From positions 62,001 to 126,000 of the forward strand of contig VCJN01002649.1 of the NCBI GenBank assembly GCA_006384855.1: a DNA stretch of 64,000 nucleotides. The letters run 5' to 3'. Source of the stretch: Tetraselmis striata (Eukaryota > Chlorophyta > Chlorodendrophyceae > Chlorodendrales > Chlorodendraceae). The notes under the pieces were generated by a model. The model did not search any database. It saw only the letters and a list, made by a program, of their open reading frames with translations, and had not been told where the DNA came from. The position numbers and the translations under genes were made by a program. This document shows, one piece after another, positions 44,920-55,907 of this stretch; position 1 is the stretch's first letter; every line of letters starts with the position of its first letter.

Positions 44920-44941
44920 AAAACCAGACTCAACTTTGAAA
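44920..44941 (+). repeat. Split direct repeat B2, right end of the RT-less element
   Basis: Identical to B1 over 22 bp, then diverges (cggatcg). Confidence 0.8.
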
Positions 44942-45309
44942 CGGATCGAATCAGACAGTTAGTGCGTTTGCGCGCCTGTGCAGCTGTGCTGCTGCGACCG
45001 CAGCTTGCAACACATTAAGTGGTGACGCAGCGCGTGCTGTTGGCGCGCGTTGGCTGCAGGGCAGGCAGCATATATCCGCAGTATTTGTTTTCTCTTCGGG
45101 GGCCCGAAGATCAGTACGAATGTACTATTTTATATGTATCGTAGTCGCGGAACTGGAAATCAGCCGTACCTGGTACTGGTGTTATTACGAGACATGATGT
45201 AATTATTCGATGAGGGGCCTGATTCATAATCAGGCGAACGTCGTCTTCATGGTGAGGTGTAAACTGTAAAACAAAGGGTAAAAGCGTATCAGCGCATCCA
45301 TATTTGGGT

Positions 45310-47030
45310 CATTGTACTGTTCAAAACTTGTTTGTGGGGTTTCCTCCCTTTCCCTAAGCGCTTTTCGGCTACCGTGCTGCTCAGTGGTACGGGATATTGG
45401 GCACCTGTCGCGCCGGCGCATCACGAGTAGACATATTTAAAAACAACCATACCAGCCGAACCTGCCATCTTCCAATTTCGCTGCGTATTACAGAACGCAG
45501 CGATTAACTGTCTCGTAACCTGTTGCGAGCAAGGTCACCCAAGGTTGTTCAAGACTACACCCGGCTCACCACCCGTGTGTGAAATCGTCCGTACGTCCGT
45601 GCGTTACCATGTCAGATGGAGAGGAACCCGTCAACCCATCGTTGAGCCGCGACGCTCGAATCGCTACAAGCAGACATGAATGGCGGCGCTTGCATGTCGG
45701 CGTCTTGCACGACGCACAGCTCCAGGGACGGTGACGTCAGCGGCCCATTCAGCGCATCCTGCGCCAGTAGAGCAAAGGCCTCAACAAAGCCATGCGCCGC
45801 TCAGGTATGAACACCGTTGCGTCTGCGGTGCGTCACCTTGAAGCCGATGTGCTTCACAATGTACACGATCTGCTGCTTGGCGGCGTTTGTGAGGTTCGTC
45901 CTCGCATCCATGAAAGTCTTCACTGCCTCTGACCCCGCCCTTGCGTCCTTGCTGTACTTTCAGTCCTTGATGTCATGCAGCAGCAGAGCGGCCAGCTCCA
46001 CTACCGGCTCCAGCGACCCCCCTACGTAAACGCACCCCAGTAAGAGCGTGCCGTGTTTTATAAAACACAGGGCTGAGGGCTTTCGGAAATCCGTGGAGGG
46101 TGCTCTTCTGTGGCCTTGCCTACGGCGTTGCAAGTGGGGTGTGCTGGTGCGATGGAGGCTCACCGGCAATTGCTCCTCATCCGCGAGCCTCAATGTGCGG
46201 ATGTGCGCCAATGTGCGCACGCGGGAGATGTCCATGCTCGGCCCGACAAATAACGAACCTCACCCTAGGCGCACACATAGGCAGTGGATGCCTACCCTGG
46301 CGCAGTACAAGCAGGGCAGGCCGCCCCATAAAGCTGCCCCGGGCGGCGCGGGCATGCAACAACATTGGCTCAGTTGACGGCTCGTGACCGTGTTTTGGTT
46401 GGAGACGGGGCACATGGCTCTGGTTCCGGGCGCATTGCGGGACATCCGACAAGCAGCGGGGGAGCCGCAGTGCGCCCCGACTTGCTAGAGCTAGCCCAGG
46501 GCGGCCGTGTTGGAGCAACATCCGTGAGTGACGAGGACGACTACCTCGCGGTGTCAGACGAACTACTGCAACGAGCATAATCTGGGTACAAGCAAGGCCG
46601 TTCGACCGGTCGGCCGAGTGCCTAGACTCTTCCGCATGAGCACCGCGACCTACCGAACGAGTGCCTCAGGCATGATGACCGGCGTCTGCCGGCCCATGAG
46701 GAGTATCTTTGGATGTCGTGTTTCGGCGCCCACATGGCCGCACTTTTTTGTAGCTCTCGACGAGCTGCTACCCTACGTCCCTGCTGCAAATCAAGACTTC
46801 ACCCCCTACCTCGCGTGCGCTCGGAATCACGCCAAAGCCATCGACAAGGCGTTTCGCTTTCGTTTGGCCTTCCTACGGAGGCTTAACGAGGTCAAGCGTG
46901 TGCTCGGTGATCAAGGCGTTATGGACGTGCTGCGAGTCCAGCATTTTCATCCCGCTTCTGAGCATTTAGGTTCTGCATTTTTTCGGGACCTCATGAATAG
47001 GACTACGAGCGTCGCGTCTTCGAGTAAAAC
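45310..47030 (+). pseudogene. Relic of the same element family: A repeat plus gag, with an insertion
   Basis: 45322-45489 is a diverged A repeat (gtggggtttcctccctttcc onwards). 45565-45675 matches the gag start; about 46365-47025 matches the rest of gag (RPDLLELAQGGRVGA, EDDYLAVSDELLQRA, FRFRLAFLRRLNEVKRVLGD, QGVMDVLRVQHFHPASEHLG). The match stops abruptly near 47024 and no recombinase or right repeat follows. Stops and shifts are present. About 690 bp of unrelated DNA is inserted at 45676-46365. Confidence 0.75.
45790..46240 (-). pseudogene. Coding-like fragment inserted in the gag relic
   Basis: The minus strand reads GCVYVGGSLEPVVELAALLL, then HDIKD, TGA, KYSKDARAGSEAVKTFMDA, and TNLTNAAKQQIVYIVKHIGF. 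The helical, Lys/Ala-rich character continues across the TGA. No family recognised. It lies wholly inside DNA that interrupts the gag relic. Confidence 0.35.
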
Positions 47031-47540
47031 TTTAAAATACATACATGTATCAGCACCCGACTGTAGCGGTCACAGTACCCGGCACCGGAATGACGTCCTA
47101 GGTACCCGCCCCAGATGAACAACTTCCTATTATCGATGAGTAAGGCCAATAAGAATTGCGTTTTAGGAAACCCCCCTCCGATCTGACCCCCCCCCCCCCC
47201 CCCCCACACACACACACCCCGCCTCCACAAGTTTTGTTGCTGGCTGATGTACTGTGTTAAGTACTATCAACACCATTGTCCATGGGGAGAAGGGCTGCAA
47301 TTGTCCATATATTGTGTAGGGGGCAGCTGCCACGCACACACGTAGGTGTGCATATCAAGGCACGAGGGCAGCATTCAGAGCATAAAGCACACGATTACAC
47401 AGTAGTAGTGTTATTCGATGGCCGCCCCTCCCCCTTCTTGCGTGTGCCCACCAGGCGAACTCGAAGTGCTAGGTTGGGGTCCTCTTCCATCGCATCCTAC
47501 ATGCTGTCTTGGAGCATGCGGCTGCCACCGGACTCGCCAA
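47031..47540. other. No supported gene; C19 run
   Basis: C run at 47187-47205 followed by (CA)5. Confidence 0.4.
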
Positions 47541-47966
47541 TCACACGCCGCCTCTTCTTGCGCCCGAGGACGATGGCAAGCTGAACAACTCATACTCCAC
47601 GACGAAGACTACCACAACAATGTGTTCAACGAGCTCAACGAATAGGCTAGGGTCTAAGTCGCTCACTGCATACTCTAGCATGCCGCGCACGGTATGGGCC
47701 TCTAGCCAACCCTGCTCTAGGGGACGGGCCTAACGGAAAGGCTTCCTGCCGTCCCACTTCTCCTTCACCTTCACGGTGTGCCTAGTGGATACCGACATGA
47801 TGTCAGCTACCCACGCCGAAGGCTGGCGACGTGAGGTAGGCGTGGTTGTGGACTGATAGGTATTTGCGCTCGGGGCGACTGAAGCATGCCGGCCAAGCGC
47901 GGTGGCGGGAGTGCCGATGAGGGTTATGCGGTGGGCGCGTACGGTACGGCGGTTATTTAGAGCCAT
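47541..47966 (-). CDS. Hypothetical protein, 141 codons with one internal TAG
   Basis: ATG 47966 (MALNNRRTVRAHRITLIGTP), then SRRQPSAWVADIMSVSTRHT and VKVKEKWDGRKPFR. TAG lies at 47730-47732, and the same frame continues as ARPLEQGWLEAHTVRGMLEY and AVSDLDPSLFVELVEHIV to TGA at 47541. Both sides of the TAG look like ordinary protein. The part after about 47630 turns Val-rich and may be non-coding. No family recognised. Confidence 0.4.
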
Positions 47967-48866
47967 CAAAACTTTGACCAAAAATTCCCCCCTCACCCCC
48001 TGTTTTACGGGACATATATGGCATCTAAAACAAACTTACAATTCTTAGTGGCCTAGTTGTTCCAACCGGTTTGCGCTGAACAGCTTTTCTATGATGGCTA
48101 TCACTATAACCCTACCTGCATATTGTGCCTTGTGTCCCTCATGTACGGTACCCGCGGTCCCGGTACGGTGACACCTGCGCAAACTGTGAGGAGATAATGT
48201 TAGGGGCACAAATCTACATCTCGACCTCACCGACGAATCCCCTACTACGTAATCATTAGCACTTCTAGCTAGATTACCAGATTGGCCTAATAGCGCCGGC
48301 GTGTCGTCCCGCTCAGTGTGTTATATACATCACCGCATAACACATGAAGAATAAGTCTTACTTTTCACCACAATTGCCAACTCTTGAGCCGACCATATCG
48401 CCACATTTGGTGCTTCTACAGCTCGAAAGGGCGGTGGTATGTTCAGTGATGACGGTGACACAACAAATACCCTTAGGCTGCTCTAAAACAATTCGCAAAC
48501 ACACTTGTTGACTACTGCGGTGAGCAATATCAATAAATGGCACAAAAGGTGGCCAGTCAACCGCAGACCAACAGAGAACAACAAAACAACTAATTGCCTC
48601 TTAATAATTTCAGAACAATCACACCTTCCCACAAAACAAACAATAACCACTTCAAAGATGCTCATCATTGTTTGAAAATACGAACTCGTGATGATGCCCA
48701 TGTGCATGCTGGTGGTTGGTGAGTTTCGCCCCTCCCCCTTCCCTTATCTCACAGTGCCATGCTTAACACACCGCGGGTACCCGCCCGATCACCGTAGTTA
48801 GGCGCTTCACTTCATTTTGACCTTGTCCTCACGGCAACCCCGCCCGCCCAGGCGCCCACATGCATC
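47967..48866. other. No supported gene
   Basis: AT-richer than its surroundings; short frames only. Confidence 0.4.
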
Positions 48867-49446
48867 ATGTCGCGTAACCCAGCCGGGGCCTCCGAGCCCC
48901 GCCGGGTTACCCGCCATGGGCTTCAGAAAGCCCTAGAAAACATACGTGATGTCGCGGGGTGGGTGGCGGTGTGCGGCATTGCGGCGGTGCGGCGGTAGTC
49001 ATCCGCATGTAGACGATCAATTGTTGCCCGCAGCAGAACTCCACCCGACCCAGTCAACGACCCGACTCTCACCCTCCGACACCTAGTACTTACCCATGCA
49101 AGGGGTGAACCTTGACGGTGCCGGCGGCCGCGGTGTACGCGGGGTGGTCTCGGCAGGTTTTCGGTGGCGGCGAGTCGGAGACAAGGCAAGAGGGGTCCCC
49201 AGTGGCGGCGGCCGGTGGACAGCCACCGAATAATGGCGACACGCCTCCGAGGGGCCAGCGGAAACGCGGCCGCGGAGCCACACAGCCAGCGGCCGACATA
49301 GCGTGCATCACCATCCGCATTTCCAAATCCCAGGCCGAGTGGGTGAGGCAGGTCGCGAAGGACAACGAGCTGCACCAACACGTTGTGGTGGACTAGGCGG
49401 TGGAACTCCTGAGAAAGCAAGAGGGCAGCGGGGCTGATCCCCAATG
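48867..49446 (+). CDS. Small protein with a ribbon-helix-helix-like C-terminus, interrupted by TAG
   Basis: A first block from ATG 48867 encodes MSRNPAGASEPRRVTRHGLQ and KALENIRDVAGWVAVCGIAA. A second, about 49150-49446, encodes a Gly/Pro/Arg-rich linker, then ACITIRISKSQAEWVRQVAK and DNELHQHVVVD, TAG at 49394-49396, then AVELLRKQEG and TGA. The strand-helix-helix spacing (ITIRIS, two amphipathic helices) resembles a ribbon-helix-helix DNA-binding domain, with the TAG in helix 2 where a charged or polar residue is usual. How the two blocks join (intron, or readthrough of a TAG at 48996) is not settled. Confidence 0.35.
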
Positions 49447-50480
49447 AACCCAATGGCCCCGAAGAGCCCGCCAATGAGGAGCACTCCCCGGTGCTCCTCA
49501 TTGGCACTCTAGGGGCCACAGCGCACATAGCATACATGGCACGGTCGCAAGAGGCAGCATGGCGCGTGCGCTAAGGGGTTGGCCTGGTCAAACGGGCGGT
49601 AGTCCCGGCCTTTGTGTCCTGCCGAGAGATGGTCGCTGTGTCGCGGCTGCCCACGGATGCCCACGAGAGATGCCGAGAGATGGTCGGCTGGTCCGATCTG
49701 TCCTCCGCCCGCCCGGCCGCCGCCCATGTGTCCGTTTTCGACCGCGAGGAATCCATTTCCGCTCCCTAGGGCCTGCCGGCCCCGTCCCAGTAAGGTCAAC
49801 GAAGCCCCGGGACGGGTCAGTTCCCAGTGGGTCGGAGATCAGCGGACGGGCGGGTTATGTTTGTTTCTGGGAAAATCCCGAATACTGCCTGGAAAATAAC
49901 GTAATTATTTCGTGTATTTTTCGTTATTTGAGAACGCCCCGAAGATCGTGGCTCTGGGGTTCCCCCTTTATATGCGGCAATGTGGTTTAATGCTACTACT
50001 GCGCTACTACTACATACTATTATCACTACCACCACTACCACTACCCATCATACAGAACACTTGATAAAAACCAAACAAAAAACTGTAAACAAACAAAGCA
50101 TACATATACAACATTATGATGTGTCAAAGAGAAACAGATAATACAAAATATAATCTAAATAACAACAAACAGAAATCGCGGTTGATCACGTCATTAAGCC
50201 CAAGCCAACCAACAACATTCGCGCAGTGCACCTTGTGTGATGTTGCATGCCGCAATCGAACATATTTTCTTGCGTTGTGTCACATGGAATCCTTCATGGC
50301 TTACTAAATACTTCTAGCGTTCCCTCACAGAACGGTACTGGTACGTACCGACGCTCAACCGTAGCATCGGATGACGAAATCACCAGTACCTCCCCCCCCC
50401 CCCCCCCCCCCCCCCCCCGCCTCGCCAAACCACAACACATGGTAAAGTACAATGTGGTCGGTCGATCCGTATTCCCGCCG
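49447..50480. other. No supported gene; C27 run
   Basis: Has a short internal repeat (tgccgagagatggtcg at about 49620 and 49674), an A-rich stretch at 50050-50170 and a C run at 50392-50418. Confidence 0.4.
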
Positions 50481-50489
50481 CTACCGGTC

Positions 50490-52150
50490 GCCTTCTCCTA
50501 CCATGCTACCACCACGAGCCACCCGCAACCAGTCTGCCCGCCGCAAGCCGGCGGACACGGCCAAATCCGTGCCGTCGGTAGAGGACATGGAGGAGGGGGG
50601 CGAGGTGTTGCAGAGCGGACAGGCGCCGTGCTTCGCGGACGTCGGTATCGCAGATCCGGCGCGACAACACCCCACATACATGCGACGCGGCCGTTCCGCC
50701 CGCCGCCTCACACCCCACACCTCACCACCACTCATGTGGCCACATACCACACAAACCCAGAAAACATGCCCTCCGACAATATAATGGCACTCGAACATGG
50801 CGAGCTTCCGGTCGACGAGGCTGCCGCAGTTTCACAGGACTTGGCAGGCCAACCCGTGTCGGTTGATGCGTCTCTCACCACACCCGTGCCTGTCCGTAAG
50901 GGCGCAGGCAATGGCAAAAAGGGTCTCACCCGCCGCCGCATCACCTGCCGCGGAGCCCATCCACATGCCTCGGTAAGCGCAAAGCTTAAACCAAAAACCA
51001 ACCGCGAGCGACAGCTCGTCACACACCCATACGCAAAGACTACCCAAACAACCGCTGTCCGCGCAGCCCTCGGAGGGGGGGCGCTGGCCACAACCTACTA
51101 TATCGTCCTTCTTGGATCCCGCGACGACCCCTCAAACCAACACCCGTATACCAGTACTCGTTTTGTAATTCAAACTAGTACTCGTAAATAATCCTTGATA
51201 CTATTCGACGACAAAGAAAAACACGCAAAAAGGTAGCACCACCAGTCGGCCGGCCCGCCCCGCGAGGCGCCGTCATCGCGACCGCCGCCACATGCATCCC
51301 CTCACATGGCATGCGCCCAAATGCCCTGGTGAGCAGAGATCTATGTCCAGACGACGCCTGTGGGCACCCGCTCGCTACCCATAGAAGACTATATGGACAT
51401 GGAGCCTTCCCTGCCCAATTATAAACCCCATGCGCCCCAACGGAGCGCCAAAATAATCGCAAACCCCGTTGGCCTCAGGCCATATAATTTTTCGACTCAC
51501 ATCGGTCGCGGCCGAGGCCGCGGCCCAATCGACGGCTCCGGCCGCAGCTCCGGCCTCGGCAGAGGCCATAAAGAAGGTAGCGGCCGCATTCCACCACCCA
51601 TTGCCTCCGAGTCAGAGGCACAATACAACCCACCTCGCGAGGAACCGGACGTGGCCGTCTCCACTCGCATCCGCACCCAACCAACCCGCCCGGTCATCGC
51701 CAGAGGCGTGACCACCGGGGGCGGCCCGCAACCCGCCCAAAGCCACGGCCCCGGTCCCCGGGAAAGACAAGTGGCGCACAAACACACCCTCCCCTCCGCC
51801 CGGTCAACCCCAATCTCGCCCTCCCCCCACTCCGGAACCCCCCCCCCCCCCCCCCCCTTGCGGGCCAGACCCCGCCTCCCGGGAGATCTCACCACCAAAG
51901 ACACCTCCCCATGGGTTGTCCGCCGAACCCTCCTCATTCATGAAGCCGTCGACCAAATGGACCGCAACTCCCCCGGCAAACGCATCCGTATCGCAAAACG
52001 AATCGCCTCGCTCCCTCAGCACGGGCGGCCCGCTCCACTCCCTCGCTACTCCACCCCCCTCAGCCGCTCCCCTTAGCGATGACGAGCGGATGGCCGACGA
52101 CGAACACTATACTCATGCGCCGAGCTCGACGACCTGGTCGAAGAAAAATA
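50490..52150 (+). pseudogene. Low-complexity coding-like region in several frames
   Basis: Plus-strand segments with protein-like composition lie in different frames: PPRATRNQSARRKPADTAKS with VPSVEDMEEGGEVLQSG (50502 on), PSDNIMALEHGELPVDEAAA and KLKPKTNRERQLVTHPYAKT (50766-51191), PASAEAIKKVAAAFHHPLPP (about 51540), and AELDDLVEEKYYMDANVDGL near 52110-52175. Frames change without clear splice sites, and a C20 run sits at 51838-51857. The 3' flank shares a repeat with 17035-17165, so it is probably a decayed relative of the 15.1-16.8 kb locus. No domain recognised. Confidence 0.3.
51421..51483 (+). repeat. 63-bp direct repeat, copy 1 (copy 2 at 52198-52265)
   Basis: ataaaccccatgcgccccaa through ggcctcaggccatata. 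It contains an internal inverted pair (ccaacgg/ccgttgg). In both copies it directly follows a frame ending with an EDYMD or EKYYMD-like sequence. Confidence 0.75.
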
Positions 52151-52197
52151 CTACATGGACGCAAATGTGGATGGCCTCTGAGCCCCCCTTTCCCACA

Positions 52198-52265
52198 TAA
52201 AACCCCCATGCGCCCCAACGGAGCGCCAAAATAATCGCAAAACCCCATTGGCCTCGGACCATATA
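52198..52265 (+). repeat. 63-bp direct repeat, copy 2
   Basis: Same sequence as 51421-51483 with a few single-base indels (aaaaccccc, caaaacccc) and substitutions (ccattgg). The two copies are 777 bp apart. Confidence 0.75.
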
Positions 52266-52649
52266 CCGTATTCCCCCTAATCACAACCACCACTACCACA
52301 TGCATGCTTAAGATGGCACCTCTATTGGTGGCGGAGACCCCCGTACGGGGCGCAGGGCAGGGCGGGACGCCTCGGCTGCCTCGGTCCGCCCGCGTTTTGC
52401 CCTCTTCGGGACATACCCCGCCCATGAGAATGGTCCGCAACACGGCGCCGCCCTAGCTAGACGCCTACCTGAGCAACGGGTCGAAGATGCACGTAGAGGA
52501 CCAAACACCCAGAGGCTGCCTAGGGCATCTTGACGGAGACGCCGCGAAGTCAAAGACATCGGACATGAGGGGCATGCCAAGACTCCGACGGAAGGAGGCG
52601 GGGATGGAAACGGAAGAGGATGGCCGGTAGCCGGAGATGTAATACACAC

Positions 52650-52760
52650 ATGTGTCCCTACTATGGTTAGAGATGGCAGGCCCTTAGAACGACACGGTCC
52701 GGGCGGCGGAGAGCAGCGGACTAGAAGTTGTAATTCAATTCAATTTCAGTTTCAATTTAT
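52650..52760. repeat. Dispersed repeat, copy 2 (pairs with 17035-17165)
   Basis: ggttagagatggcaggccct through gactagaagttgtaattcaa aligns with 17048-17140. Confidence 0.6.
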
Positions 52761-55700
52761 GGTTGACTAATTGCCATCTTGGGTCCCGATGTGGTGGCAT
52801 CTTTGGAATCAATGGTGTGGATTTTGCTCAACCAGTCGTATTGCCTGCGGGACGCCCTAGGTGCGGGTCCTTGTGCTGATTGGCACTTGTCTCAAAGATT
52901 GGTTCCAACTCGGAGGAAAGATCCATTTGAAGAATTTTGATAAGCACTCGTCATACTTAACCACGTGACAACATATATCGCCGTGGGTGCCATGTCTTCG
53001 GAGGGGTACTGGTTCACACAACGGTAGTATCTAGACTTTGATAGTGCCTCTAAACATTGATGCACAATGATCATTGCCCTTTACCTATTCCGTCTTTACG
53101 TTGCGTCGGGCCGACAACATGTTGTGGTCTTCGGTCTTATTTACGGCGGGGATGAGGCGAGCACACACCATGAATGTCCCATTCCGCCAAAGACCATCCA
53201 AAACGGTCTAAAATAGAACTAAGTTATACGAGTTGAAAGGTTGGTTGATTAACCTCCATGCCTCGTACATAACGAGCGGCATGCTTGTACCGACAATGAA
53301 TTATCCATACACGCCCTGGCAACTCACGGACGATGCTGCCGTCGTATATCGCTATACACTAGCTGCATCTCCGCCAAGCGCGGTCATATCTTTTATGTTC
53401 TCCAACCCATCCAAAAATTTGCCACAACCAGCCGCTTGCGACCACTTGCCGCGTTGCCGGGGCGAGCCAGATGACGCCGGCATGTGTCAAGCTTTGGTCC
53501 GGCTGCGATCCACGTACACGAGTGCATATATGCTATTATAATTACATCATATATTATTAGAATTGATGTCACGAGCCGCTCGTCCAACATGCGAATTAGC
53601 GCGAGGTTGTTGCTAATCGAGAAGTACGGGGGTTTGATATCGTTCCGGATCAATAATGGGCGGACGCCGGGCAGCCATGCGTACCCCAATGATATGTTTT
53701 AAATTTCACTGCGCTTGCTGATCGCGGGTGGTGCAGGATTGTATGGCGGGATAAAAAAATAAAACATTGTAGCGCATGCAACGCTTATCTACGCTTGACG
53801 AATCACCGTGACTTGTATGGATAACATTTACGGTGCCTACAAGTCCTACATGCCATGGGTACGAGGTCGACAGTTGCGCCACCGCACGGCATGTAGCGAC
53901 TAATAGGGCATTGCCAGCTGCTCAAAGCAACATGCCAACATCGCGTAGTGAATGGACGTGTTTCATGGGGGTGTCATATGATCGTCATCGCCGCGAACAG
54001 TGGCGACGACGAACATCATCGAGCGGCATGCATGGCCCATCAGCGCATGTAGTTGACCGAGCGCCGCGCCGCCCCCTCGCGGACGACTGTTTTTGTAGCG
54101 ACAATATATATGTGTTCACTGGCAGTCCGAGAGATTGGTAGTGGTAGCCACGTCTAGGCCCATGGGGGCCATTTTACAGCAGTACTGCGCCGGAGAAAAA
54201 CAAATTAAACCAGCGTTACCTGGCATGACCGAATAAACGTTACGGGATGCCACAGGATAAAACTCACGGGAGATGTCGCTATGGGATACTGCTCGTACCT
54301 ATGTTACCTTTATTATGTGAAAGACCCAGCCATTCCGCAACCGCTACAGGTGGTAGTTTTAGGAAGACCCCGGAGAACAAATTACCGAATATCTGTTTTA
54401 CAAATTCCACAGATTAACCCTGCCTGGATGGCCGCTCCCCGTAAATAATAAACTCAGCAAATCGTACCCCGTTTTGCAAATTTCCAAAGAATGAAATGCA
54501 CCAGCACGCAGCGCAGCGTCACGTGTCACGATGTCGTCACAAATGCCGGGCTGACTTCGTCGCTGCAGGGTGCCCGCGGCTTTCTTGCAGCAATAAATGA
54601 TATGATTACCGCGCGGTATTCGCGAAGAAATGAAAATTAGGCATCACACACACCGAGGAACTGCCGTACTTGTGTGAATTACAAGAAGGAAAGCAACAAA
54701 TCCACCCACTGCTAACAGTAGTACAAAGGTTTGAAACTAACTACGGCGACATACTGACAGCACAGCCCAATATTATCGTTATCAGCGAACATCCGATGGC
54801 GATCGCTACAGGTATCTATATTTTACGGGTACGCGTCGTTTTTTTTTTCCGTCGTACTATCGAGGGGGGGTAAACAAAAAGGGGGCGAAAGGGTAGAGGG
54901 GTATGGGTTTATATCCTTTTAGATACCGGGTACCGCCTTGGGCTAATAACGGATGTGATGTAATTAAGGTTAAGAATACTTATTTAAGCGATTATAGCGA
55001 CCGATTGATAGCAATAATACTCGCTATAGCATAGTGATAATAGCGATAATAGCGCGACTTTAGCGATAGCAACAATACTCGCTTCATCATCAGCTTCCAT
55101 CAGGACGACACTGCTACGACGGCTAACGAACGTCCGCCTGGCATGACACGAAGATATGGCCAGGGGTTACCTCTGATATGGCGACCCCGACTTCCCCCCC
55201 GCCCCCCCTTCCCCTACCCCAAGCTCGACTAGGACGGGCATAGCCCTACCTGGACCCTAGCTCGTAGCAGTCCCGTACTGATGGATCTCGATGTGAGAAA
55301 ATAGGAATCCCCTCACCCCCCCCCCCCCCCCCCCCCGCCCAACACACACCGGGGGTCTGTGAATTAATTTCAGCGTACATTTAAGCTTCCACGCCACCCC
55401 TCGAGCTTGCGTTTATCTCATGCTCGGCCTTGATCATCACATGTAAATAAGGATCCTTGTGCGTCGCGCCCCGGGGATAGATCATAGGCGCGGTGGTGCG
55501 GTAACTTTTTTTATGAACACATGCATGACGCATCGTTGCATCGACAATGCACTGTAACGTTGATGTATAGCCAATCTCACCACGTCGGGTGTGTGCCAGT
55601 TGCTAATCTAGGCCAGCGGCGAAATTGTCTAGAGGAACAGACCTATCCGGACCATGGTCATTGCACTCACGATGGCTTGCGCTGGCACCTTAAATGGCCG

Positions 55701-55895
55701 CATATATATACATGGCAACTTCCCGTCCCAATCGATGCTCATTAGTTGTCAGTTTGTGTGAAGATGTGCTGCACCATGCATGCAGTTCTGGGAGTCGAAT
55801 GGCCACACCCTAAACGTCTGGCAATATGTGTTACATATTGTCTGGATGGTTGTGAGTCCCGACGAGCGATGCCTTCCCTCGCTCCCTCATAGCCC
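52761..55895. other. Long stretch without a supported gene
   Basis: Contains degenerate gtac palindromes, gcgataatagcga-type short repeats at 54990-55080, an inverted dispersed gtaattcac motif at 54672-54710 and a C21 run at 55316-55336. Short frames on both strands have no recognisable domain; a few may be decayed transposase. Confidence 0.4.
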
Positions 55896-55907
55896 TATTG
55901 CGGACTA
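55896..55907 (+). repeat. 12-bp target-site duplication, left
   Basis: tattgcggacta, identical to 56897-56908, directly outside the inverted repeats of the element between them. Confidence 0.8.

Larger units (their letters stand above)
41799..44941 (+). mobile_element. Split-direct-repeat element with gag and tyrosine recombinase but no reverse transcriptase
   Basis: A1 41799-41983, gag-like region, recombinase, B1 44615-44636, A2 44637-44817, spacer, B2 44920-44941. The repeats are A1-ORFs-B1A2-B2, as in the element at 19.2 kb, but only 37 bp separate the gag stop (42895) from the recombinase frame. Reverse transcriptase and RNase H are absent. A1 has a 4-bp duplication (ttta) against A2. 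The recombinase frame is fully open. It probably depends on RT supplied by an autonomous relative. Confidence 0.8.
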
